From Tetmemena sp. SeJ-2015 (lineage: Eukaryota; Ciliophora; Spirotrichea; Sporadotrichida; Oxytrichidae), in NCBI GenBank assembly GCA_027382625.1, contig JAJKFJ010023569.1, positions 62,001 to 126,000 on the forward strand: a stretch of DNA of 64,000 nucleotides, written 5' to 3'. The position numbers and the translations under genes are program-made. The notes under the pieces were generated by a model, which worked only from the letters and a program-made list of their open reading frames with translations, was not told the origin of the DNA and did no database searches. This document shows positions 1-8,434 of this stretch, piece by piece (the stretch's first letter is position 1; each line of letters begins with the position of its first letter).

Positions 1-1273
1 ACAGGAGAATTTTTGGACTCTTACTCTTGAACTTGCTAATTAGACGACACTCTCTTATCAGCAATTAAGGTAGAGGATTTAACTGACTCATAAAAATTAT
101 TAGGAGTTATCATTTGAATATCGGGATCACATAATCTCTATTTAGATAAATTTGATGTACTTCTTGTCTCATAAATTTGATTAAAAGAAGCGTTTTCAAT
201 TGAGGCCCCTCCCTTTCTTTTCCTCTATAGTTCTCCTATGAAATCTAAACTACTTTTCCTCAAAATTTAAGGGTTTTATTTAACTGGGCTTTGGATGGCC
301 ATGCCTGCAGAGTTGTTTGCTGTCGAAAGATCATTCAATTAGTTAGTAGGGTCAGTCATGGAACCTTAAATATCTGCTTTTGGTTTTTCTATGACTTTGG
401 ATGCTGCTGCTGATCACTAAAATAATTCCCATATCAAGTTATTTAACAATAAGCTGAATTAGTTGTGCTAAAATAATTAAATATTTGAGTATACTCACTA
501 GAAATATTTTTAATATCTTTATAACGATTTCTGAGGGCTTTTAGTGATAGAAATCTTTGATTTTTGCTCTTCATCATTTATTGAAGCAGCAGTCTCTCTT
601 CTTTCATTAGTTGATAGCTCTCTCATTTTTACATCTCCTTCAGAATCTCTAATTGCACTTGAATTGGCTTCCTTCTTACTATCATTCTTTTAGGGAATGG
701 ATGCGGTATTAAGTTTAGAAGGTGACTATTTTTTATCACTGCTCTGATGGTTGAGAGAAGATAAGTTGGTATATTGCTTTGAGGGAGTTTGAAGCTAGCG
801 CTTTTAAGGTTACTAAGTAGTACTATTTGGCTATTAGACTTGCGATTTAATTGCATTCTGAGGGCCATTACTTGCCTGCTTTGATGATAAAACCTTGGTC
901 TTAGTAGAAAGTGACTGCTGCTGCTCATCCTTCATTTCCTCATCTTCATCATCATCAAGAACTCTTTTAGTCTGTCTGCGTTTGTTTCGCATCACCACCT
1001 ATTACTAAGCTAAGTATTCACATTCCAAGGTTAATCAGCATATTTTTAAGCTATTACAATAAAAATAACTAAAAATTATTCTATTTGTGGAAAATGTATC
1101 AAACTCAATCATACTTAATTTCAGTTAATTTTTTAACAAACAAAACAAGAAATCTTAAATGATAATAACTTCATTTTGTTAGCAAAAACTTAATAAATTT
1201 ATAAAAGCTATTACAGCTCAAAAAATGTTTGACAGACTATGTTCAGTAAACTTACATCTTCATCTGAATCCAT
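1..1273 (-). CDS. Q/S/K-rich hypothetical protein, partial (runs off left edge)
   Basis: Function not recognised. Reading UAR as Gln, the minus strand is open over most of the interval. A first exon encoding MDSDED starts at 1273 and is followed by a GTAAGT-type intron or IES of about 270 bp. A basic/acidic stretch follows (MRNKRRQTKRVLDDDEDEE from about 992), then a long Q/S/T-rich segment. Near 499 a GTGAGT donor opens an intron ending around 410. The last segment contains KASADIQ-like and SSTLIADKRVSS-like runs and is still open at base 1, so the C-terminus is outside the window. Basic and acidic N-terminal patches suggest a nuclear protein, which is inference only. The exact splice sites are uncertain. 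Confidence 0.6.
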
Positions 1274-1700
1274 TTTGTTTAGTGCGAGCGCTTTTATCCG
1301 CAAAAGTCCTTTTAAAATATTATTACAATTGCTGATTAATCAAATTTAATTTCAGAGAGACAATGGTGGAAATAGTAGTGTTTTATCAATTATTTTTCTC
1401 ATTTACTATTGTTGAAAAGCTTTGAAAGAATATATTTAAATACTTTGTATAGTTAAATAAAAATAATTCAATTTGGTATTTAAAAATTAACAGACAATTT
1501 TTATTTGTTAAAGTAAATATGTTCTAAGTTAAAGAAGTAAAAGCATCTTATAATCATAACTTGCTGATAACGGTGAACTTATTTTTATTAAACTTTTTTT
1601 AATCGAACTTAAAATACAATATTATATGCTTTTATTATCTAGTTAATGACTTTTAATAAACTATAAACTTTCATCTTCAACAACAATCACAGTTTCAAAC
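1274..1700. other. AT-rich spacer upstream of kinase 1
   Basis: No protein-like frame on either strand. The final ~90 bp (from about 1610) is nearly repeated at about 3775-3900 upstream of the truncated kinase copy, so promoter and 5' UTR were duplicated together with the gene. Divergent promoter region for the gene at 1273 (-) and kinase 1 (+). Confidence 0.5.
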
Positions 1701-3184
1701 ATGCAGATGATAAGACAAACCCAAGATGTAGATGGCTTCATTCTACAAAAAAAGCTAAGTTAAGGATCCTTTGGTGAGAATTATGTGGCAATTTTAAAAT
1801 AATTTCTTTTTTTGTAATCAAAGTGAGCAGGTAAGACTTTTCATAACTAAATTCATTTAGCGGAGCGAAGTATGCCTGCAAAGTCATCCGAGACTTTGAT
1901 TTACTCAGTAGTGAGATGAAGGCTTTTATTCTGATTGAGTGCAGCATTATGCGAGACCATAATAAATCTAACCTTCTGCGAATGAAACAATACTCGTTTC
2001 TGAAACGCAACCTCTATATGTTCACTGAACTTTTCAGATTTGGTGATTTAACTGCATCTTCCAAAAATTTCTTCATCGAAGATATCAACCTCACTTTATT
2101 TTGAATATTTAGCTTCCATTATATTATATGCGAATCTCATTCGTAATTACAGCTCAAGATTTCCAGAGCGTGATCCTCAAACAGCTACTAGAAGGGCTAA
2201 ACTATCTCCACTACAAGAACATCATCCACAGAGATGTGAAGTGCTAGAACATCTTTGTCACCAGCCACTCAGACGATGGCAATCTCACAACTCTGACTCA
2301 ACCTTTGATCTCCTAACATCGCTCACCTCAAGAAGTTAGGAAACAACTTCAATCGCCTCAGCCTTGAGGAGAGAACCTTTGGGAACTCAAGATGTGAGGA
2401 GACAGCCTCAATCTCGACAAGACCTGATGAGACAGTTTCTCTCGCCACAGGACATGAGGGACCAACTTCACTTGCATCAACAAGTGAGTGGCGACCTTCT
2501 GACGCCTCAATAAGATAAAGTTGAGACATTTCGTTTTGTTTTGGGGGACTTTGGATTATCACAGTTTCTTCATAACGGAGGGGAGAGGGATACCTTTTGC
2601 GGAACTTTGCGTCACATGCCTTATTTTTGGTTTTATGATGAGATTTATAGCTCCTGAGATACTACAGGATACCATATGACACGAAAGTAGACATTTGGGC
2701 TGTAGGTGTTGTGCTCATAAATATTGACTATTTAATAATAATGCTGTTTGTTCTACTGACTGGGGAGATTCCTTTCAAAGGAAAGAATGTGAGAGAGGTT
2801 TTGCGATATATACACCGAGGAAGTGTACAACTGCAAGCAGACTTTACTATTTCTGATAAGTGTTTTGATTTCTTTACGCTCTGTTTGAGCTACACATCAG
2901 AGAGCAGATTCACTGCACGTGAACTCCTGAAGCATGCTTATTTGTCTAGAGATCAGGACGGTAAATTCAAATAGATTAAAATATAAAATCTGGAATAAAT
3001 ATATCCCACGCCATCATCCAAGGATAAAACTATTTCGAGCTAACGAACTAGAGCTCCCTTGGAACCATCTAAGAGGTGACTAGCCACAACCTGTTGGGAA
3101 CAATCGAGGTGTAAGATTTCCTTTTTTTTAAATGATTTGTTGTAGGCCCTTGAACTACTCCTAGACTTCTTGCTCTCCAAGTGA
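1701..3184 (+). CDS. Protein kinase 1 with a 10-residue tandem-repeat insert (possibly decaying)
   Basis: Serine/threonine kinase by motifs: glycine loop QGSFGE, beta-3 lysine in YACKVI, catalytic loop HRDVKCQN, DFG in GDFGLS, KVDIWAVGVV. A 23-bp IES (1797-1822) and a 30-nt GTAAGA...TTTAG intron (1831-1860) interrupt the N-lobe; a 30-bp IES sits at 2712-2745. Between HRDVKCQN and DFG is an insert of about seven degenerate 10-residue units of the type PQDVRRQLQS (2326-2534). Unit 2 is one base short, and a second frame break lies near 2672 (APEILQD to YDTKVD). Either more IESs lie there or the copy is degenerating. The C-terminal tail ends LLLDFLLSK at UGA 3184 after another small intron. Paralogue of the kinase at 8435. 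Substrate unknown. Confidence 0.65.
1797..1822 (+). other. IES in kinase 1, pointer AAA
   Basis: AAA at 1797-1799 and 1820-1822. Removing 23 bp joins VAILK to VSSGAKYACK in frame. The same IES is present in the tandem copy at 3993-4018. Confidence 0.75.
2326..2534 (+). repeat. Degenerate 30-bp tandem repeat inside kinase 1
   Basis: About seven 30-bp units encode a 10-residue motif resembling PQ(D/E)(V/M)RxQLxS. They form an insert between the catalytic loop and DFG. Unit 2 has 29 bp, which shifts the frame. Kinase 3 carries an unrelated, non-repetitive insert of similar placement. Confidence 0.7.
2712..2745 (+). other. IES in kinase 1, pointer TGCT
   Basis: TGCT at 2712-2715 and 2742-2745. 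Removing 30 bp gives VGVVLFVLLTGEIPF, a normal kinase subdomain IX-X. An IES of unrelated sequence occupies the same codon position in kinase 3 (9294-9329). Confidence 0.85.
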
Positions 3185-3901
3185 TTTGTACTGAAAAGAG
3201 CATTCCTTCAAATAAAAATATTTTCAAGCTATGCGCTTTGTACTTCAGAGTCCATAGTTGACCTTTTTGCTGCTGCTAGTCATAGCTATGCTTTTAAAAA
3301 ATTTAAACTTTCGTTCTACTTCCTCTTCATGAGATGAGGAGTTGACTGTTGCTTCTCTTCCCTTTTCAAAGGTTGAGAATGGAAAGTTAATTAATATAAT
3401 TTTTTCACTTAATAATTCAAATCTATAGCGCATCTCTTAAATACCAAATGATTACATAGATTATACCTTCATGATAATTTATTCTTATTTAAATTAAAAA
3501 AAGAATATCATTTGAATTCTTGTAAAAATAATTATAGAAGCTTAACTCTTTCATTTTATAATGCATAATTAAAATTATTAAGAAAAGCATTTGAAATAAG
3601 GCGAAAGAGAAATTTGATATTTTAGTTTCTTTTATATTATAGCTCAGATTTCAGATTTACTGAAATGTCACTTAAAACTGACTACAATTAAATTTGCTCA
3701 TCAATTTATGATTATTTATTGATCTGTGGATAATTTTAAGGTTTGAGCATTATTAATATTTTTTAAAAACAAAATTAAAACACAATATTATAAGCTTTTA
3801 TTATCAAGACTCAATTTAACATTTAAGAGGGATCAGAGAAATATTAATCACTTTTAATAAACTATAAACTTTCAACTTCAACAACAAACAAAGTTTCAAA
3901 C
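3185..3901. other. AT-rich spacer between kinase 1 and its truncated copy
   Basis: Mostly AT-rich. A 62-codon minus-strand frame at 3245-3433 begins MRYRFELLSEK and is compositionally plausible (acidic HEEEVERK patch), but nothing else supports it as a gene. The last ~120 bp duplicates the promoter region of kinase 1. Confidence 0.4.
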
Positions 3902-4315
3902 ATGCAGATGAGAAGACAAACACAAGTATGGCTTCATTCTACAAAACAAGCGTGGTTAAGGATCCTTTGGTGAGGTTTATGTTGCTATTTTAAAATTATT
4001 TCTTTTTTTGTAATCAAAGTGAGCAGGTAAGACTTTTCATTACTAAATTCATTTAGCGGAGCGAATTATGCCTGCAAAGTCATCCGAGACTTTGATTTAC
4101 TCAGTAGTGAGAGGAAGGCTTTTGTGCAGACTCAGTGCGAAATTATACAAGACCTCAACCATCCTAACCTTCTGCGAATGAAACAATACTCGATTCTCAA
4201 TCGCAACCTCTATGTGTTCACGGAACTTTGCAGATTTTGTGATTTAACTGCCTTTCCAAATAAGTGCTTGAAAATAGATAACAACCTCACTTTCTCTTAA
4301 ATATTTCAATAAAAT
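3902..4315 (+). pseudogene. Truncated tandem duplicate of kinase 1 (N-lobe only)
   Basis: Near-identical to 1701-2100, including the same IES (AAA pointers 3993-3995 and 4016-4018) and the same 30-nt intron. It contains QGSFGEVYVAI and YACKVIRDFD and retains conserved N-lobe residues such as HPNLLRMKQYS better than kinase 1 does. A 5-bp deletion after codon 8 takes the start codon out of frame, and similarity to kinase 1 stops near 4315 before the catalytic loop. Alternatively it is one segment of a scrambled gene, but no matching C-lobe pointer was found. Confidence 0.7.
3993..4018 (+). other. IES in truncated kinase copy, pointer AAA
   Basis: AAA at 3993-3995 and 4016-4018; 23 bp removed gives VAILKVSSGANYACK. 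It is almost identical to the IES in kinase 1, so the duplication happened in the germline with the IES in place. Confidence 0.75.
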
Positions 4316-4663
4316 ATATTAAATGTGCTCCTAGAATGTAATACAAGCGAATGTGAACAGATTTGAGAAGATCACTCTTAATAATAATTCTGTTAATTCT
4401 CAACAATAAATTATTTAGCAATACTAAACTCGGAAAGAGAGTCTCTGGTCCAAATAAAAACCCCAAAACCCCATAATATGATAAGAAAGTGAAAATAAGT
4501 AGTGTATAATTAATTTCTTTATTAATACTTATAATCATGCTAAATTTTAACCCTAAACAGGCATTCTAAAGCTTCTAGGAATGGACCTTGACGTCTGTCT
4601 CATATTCTCTGAATTTTATACCTTTAAGTGCTTCCTCTATCTCAGATAACTGCGTGTTAGATT
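4316..4663. other. AT-rich spacer with a telomere-like sequence
   Basis: No convincing coding frame. It lies where kinase-copy similarity stops and before the end of the minus-strand kinase gene. Contains the C4A4 motif listed separately. Confidence 0.5.
4457..4472 (+). repeat. Interstitial hypotrich telomere-like repeat (AAAACCCC)2
   Basis: The sequence is A4C4A4C4 on the plus strand, two units of the spirotrich telomere repeat. I saw it nowhere else in the window. It could be a trace of a telomere-bearing element, a capture event next to the truncated kinase, or a telomerase-RNA-like template. No flanking snRNA-type promoter or template-boundary motif could be confirmed. Confidence 0.7.
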
Positions 4664-5330
4664 TCATAGGTTGCTTGATTATTACTTTTTTACTAAACTT
4701 TTCAAAGGTTCTGATACCTTGTCTATCTTACAATGTCTTTTTGCGAATTATATTGCATCATCTTCACTTTCACACTAGTAGTATTCCTCTGGTTTCTTTA
4801 TCGCATCAAGTATGATTGCAACTATAGACCAAATGTCCCACTGCACTGAACGTTGAGCAAGTCTGTCTCTATGGGAAGTAGCCTGCAGTTCCTTGCACCG
4901 ATGCTCCTCAATGTTTTCACTTCTTACAACTCTGTTGAAGTCTATGACAGTTGCTCTGACTGGTTCAAAGTTTATCATGATGTTCTCTGGCTTGAGATCT
5001 CTGAATCCCAACTCATGCAACTCCATCACTCCTCTAACGAGGTCAGTGAGAATAGCAGTAAGCTAGTACTTGTTGCGCCTCGTGCTGAGAAATTCTCTTA
5101 GTGTGATCTCCCATTTAGGAAGGCGAATGGCGATGTAATCATGATCGATAAGAACACCAGCAAGATGAAGAACGTACTTCAAGTTTTTGTCCCTCGCTTC
5201 TCTCAACACTGTCAGTTCGTTCGCGAACTCAAGACCTCTCTCTTCCTTTTTTACAAGGTAAAAATGATAGTTTTCTAAATATATTATTCTTGTTAAATCA
5301 AATTGATTGAGAGAGAAAATATTATTATAA
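4664..5330 (-). CDS. Atypical protein kinase, N-terminus missing from this locus
   Basis: Kinase fold by order of motifs: beta-3 lysine in YLVKKEER, alpha-C glutamate in FANELTVLREA, catalytic loop GFRDLKPEN (Arg-Asp kept, His replaced by Phe), VIDFNRV in place of DFG, then SHRDRLAQRSVQWDIWSIV. It ends at UGA 4664. The glycine-rich loop and a start codon are absent: the frame upstream runs into the end of the MT-A70 gene. The missing exon or segment may lie elsewhere in the germline genome, or the gene may be broken. The altered HRD and DFG suggest weak or pseudo-kinase activity. Start coordinate approximate. Confidence 0.6.
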
Positions 5331-5363
5331 TTAACTTGGCTAGTAACCTTAAATATAAGAAAT

Positions 5364-7207
5364 TCATCTATTTTGATCAGATTCTGGAAAAAGGAGAAGA
5401 AGATTGGGATCCAGCGACTGATAAAAAGAATAGGGAATAGAACTTCCAATTGGTTACTGTTGAGTAATGTCGATACTCTGTATACCAGCTGTGATCCAGC
5501 GATCTCGTTATCCACATTATCTGCCGCAGAGATTCAAGTATCGATCGTGCGGAATGAACTCTTCAAAGAACTCATAGAATTTCGTGGGCTTCTAACTGGC
5601 CACTCCTACTTCCTCTATTATCACGTTTGAGAGATAGTGTAGAACCGTCTGTTGCTTGAGCTCAGTGAAACTCTTGCGCTTCCTAGCTATGATGCAGAAT
5701 TCCGCGACATGTCAAGAGTAGTAGCCGATGTTGTTATTCAAAGTCTTATCTTTATTAAGCTTTACCCACACAAGGATATCACATTTCATGTATCCACGAT
5801 CATTAGTTTACTTAAGAGCGTCCTCTATCTATGCTTGGGTAACCCACAGAAATAGGTAACCATCATCCTGCAAGCGATCCCACGGTACGCTATTGAAGAA
5901 CTCATCATTAGTCATTGTAGCATATGGCAGCTTCATGCCAGTGCCAACCAAAGGAGGATCGACCACAATCACCAGAAATTTTCTACCTCCTTCAAGATAG
6001 ATCATGTCATACTCTAGTTGGTTCCAAAAATCTGGGTCCCGGAAGTTCCCCTCGTATTGCCATTGTTTGTTATTAAATCTTCGCCTCCCCCATTGGAACA
6101 TTGTCCAAAAGAAGCCTAGAGAAGGCCCTTTGAGTTGAAACTTATCAGGTTAAATACAATCCCTCAGCTTAGATTTTTTTATTTTCCAGTCATCATTGAT
6201 AATTAAAGGATTGCTTTTCTACTGATCATTCAACCTTCTCCTTACTTATTCAAGCTACTCCTTGACACTCGTAATCTCGCATTACTATTTCAGATAAGTT
6301 TCTAAATGCTACTCGAGCTACTTTTTGTACATATCAGCCTGTTTCCTTGAAATACTTTGCCTTCACGCTTCCATTTTCTAGCAACGACATGAGCTTCAAC
6401 CATCTTATGATGATGCTTCTTTCTCAATTAAAGCATCTTATCCACTAATTTCTCCTTCTCTATGTTACAATTATCTTAATATATGCTTTCTTCTTGTTTA
6501 AAATCTTCAAAATTTGATTTCTGTCTCCACCAAACTGAATTTTGTTTGACTTCTTCCCTCTTTTGATCTCTTTTTTTTATAAAATTCTGTTTAAATATAA
6601 AGTCTCGATCTCCTTTTTATGAATTTTAAGCTCCATTAGAGATTTTCTAATTTTCAGAGGAGTAAATATGAAACCATTGATTGAACATGGATCTGTCTTT
6701 GAAAAGCCTACACACAAAGTTGATCTGTTCTCTATGCCAATTGAATTATTTGAATAGAGCGTCTCTCTTTTCTTTGATCTCTAAAATATTTCCTGGAATC
6801 TTTTAACACATCTTTTATACAGATGAAACATCTCCTACTAATTTTAAAGTCATTTAGATCTATGTCTCAAGATTTTCATGCTTGATTACATTCCATTTTG
6901 GAGGCTTGAACTTTTTATGGTGCTCAAATATTTCTGCCGAAGGATTATGCTCCATTTTTTTATTATCGGGTTTTTCAGGGTTTTATTTCTTATTTTGAGA
7001 AATTTCTTTTTATTAGAGTCTAAAGTTGGATGATTAATTAGAACTTTCTATAGGGAACTCTCTTTCTTAAAGAATGCAATTTTAGAATTTTTAGCTATCT
7101 TCTTGGCCATCTTCTGAAATTTTGGAAAATCTTGCGTCTCCATATCCACTAAAATCTGATTGTTAGCTACTCGAATTCCTTTGATTTAGTAAGGTTTTAT
7201 CTGCCAT
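5364..7207 (-). CDS. MT-A70 family methyltransferase (METTL3/14, MTA-like), DPPL variant
   Basis: Adenine methyltransferase family protein of about 600 residues, from ATG 7207 to UGA 5364. The N-terminal half is Q/K-rich with a coiled coil (KEQLEQVRRRLNDQQ). The C-terminal MT-A70 domain contains FQWGRRRFNN, the motif VVDPPLVGTGMKLPYATMT, YLFLWVT, HVAEFCIIARKRKS and the end motif YLNLCGRQ...WITAG. The catalytic tetrad reads DPPL rather than DPPW, as in non-catalytic partner subunits such as METTL14 (EPPL), so a scaffold role in a 6mA or m6A complex is likely (inference). A 14-bp IES at 6342-6358 must be removed to keep the coiled coil in frame. One in-frame UGA (5712-5714) sits inside the conserved segment between GYYS and HVAEFC. 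Confidence 0.8.
6342..6358 (-). other. 14-bp IES in MT-A70 gene, pointer AAA
   Basis: On the plus strand TTT at 6342-6344 and 6356-6358. Removing 14 bp joins KWKREGK to QADMYKKQLE, restoring the coiled-coil frame. Confidence 0.65.
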
Positions 7208-7415
7208 TTTACGGATAAATAATTTGTAAGTTAAATGATAATTTATAATAATTTTGCTTTTATATTTACATTTATCTTTAAAATTTAAATAATATTTTTA
7301 ATAATTTTATAATAATTTGAAAAATTCATATAATCTGACTTTTTATGTGAAATCTTGTCTGCGGTTCTCAAATGTCAGCCTCAAATAACCTCATAAACTC
7401 TGAATGTTAGATTAG

Positions 7416-7446
7416 TTTACAATGCTCTTCCTTTGAGCATTGTAAA
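7416..7446. other. Perfect 12-bp stem-loop
   Basis: TTTACAATGCTC (7416-7427) and its exact complement (7435-7446) flank a 7-nt loop. Could be a terminator-like hairpin for the RNA transcribed leftward from about 7640, or a cruciform. Confidence 0.7.
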
Positions 7447-7495
7447 ATCATTTTTAACACTAAGGAGCTTAATAATAAGTTCATAGAATTGATAT

Positions 7496-7640
7496 AAAAA
7501 TTCGCCACGTCAGGTGGTTGGTAAAAGTCTATCGGGTTTTCGGACCCAGGAACCTTTCAACTATGTTGTAGGTAATACGCTCGGGAAGCGGAATCGAAAG
7601 ATTGAACAACCTTGGTAAACTTTTACTTAGCAAAGAGTAT
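7496..7640 (-). ncRNA. Candidate structured RNA, family unknown
   Basis: A GC-richer island in an AT-rich spacer with nested complementarity. Plus-strand GTAAAAGT (7521-7528) pairs with ACTTTTAC (7619-7626). Inside are GGGT/ACCC (7534-7547), ACCT-CAAC/GTTG-AGGT (7552-7573), CGCT/AGCG (7578-7590) and AATC-GAAA-GATT (7592-7603). A CCAC/GTGG hairpin lies at 7505-7517. On the minus strand this last hairpin is followed by TTTTT (7500-7496), as at a Pol III end, and TTATTATA lies about 20 bp upstream of the putative start. I checked by eye for U1-U6, U3, SRP, RNase P and tRNA motifs and found none. Strand is inferred from the T-run. Confidence 0.45.
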
Positions 7641-8434
7641 AATAAATTGTCTTAAGAACCAAATTCTCAGAAGAAGAGAATCTTAGAATAATAAAATGAG
7701 TTATTGATTGAGCCAGGTAAGGAAGATAGCTATTTTCGGGTGATTTCGAGTTTTACTTGTATGATAAAAATAATAAACTAAAGAAATTAATTTTGCATAA
7801 TTAATTCTCATTTCATTATCATATTTTAGAGTATTGAATGCACAAGAAGACTATTTCACTAATCTAAAATGCAATTAACATGGATTTTACTCGAGAGATT
7901 AACCTTTTTACTTTCTTCCATTCAAAGCAGATTTGAAATATACTTTTTGAAAAAATATATATTGATCCACAAAATATCAATAAATTATTTAATTTTCAAT
8001 TATTTATAATAGCTGCAGATATTTTTCTGTCTTTACTCGTGACCTAGTCCTTCTAAATTCAGAATATCCTTATTCACAATATCAAATGACCAGATTATTA
8101 AACTAATAACTCTTGAAAGAGTAAGTTTAGATTTAAATGAGAATAATGCTACAAATCTAATAAACCTGAGATTGAAAATCTACTAACAAAATACATTCAT
8201 AAAATAATCAAAGAAGGAATAAAATGCTTGGATGGTTTGGAATTTAATTTCTTATTAAGGACTGGAAATGTTTCAAATTTATTTTCAACATAAAGACACA
8301 TCAAGAATTATAAATTCTTGTATTCATAAATATATTTGCTTCTAATAGAAAAATAAGAGAGTTTTAATTATCTTTTTAATTAAACTATTGAGACTAACTT
8401 TCCAACTTCACAAACTCTACTTTGCGACATTCTA

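Larger units (their letters stand above)
7208..8434. other. Intergenic region with structured RNA candidate
   Basis: Divergent spacer between the MT-A70 gene (-) and kinase 3 (+). AT-rich except 7500-7640. No coding frame seen apart from the elements listed separately. Confidence 0.5.

Noticed and set aside
4457..4472. Telomerase RNA gene
   Set aside because: The template-like motif is present, but I found no convincing template-boundary motif, snRNA-type promoter or pseudoknot; kept only as a possibility.
5690..5735. 36-bp IES with CATC pointers removing the MT-A70 UGA
   Set aside because: The insert would be about 50% GC and would delete a block that aligns well to the family.
7496..7640. 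SRP RNA or U5 snRNA
   Set aside because: Short matches (CTCGGGA, CTTTTACC) occur, but the helices around them do not fit either family.
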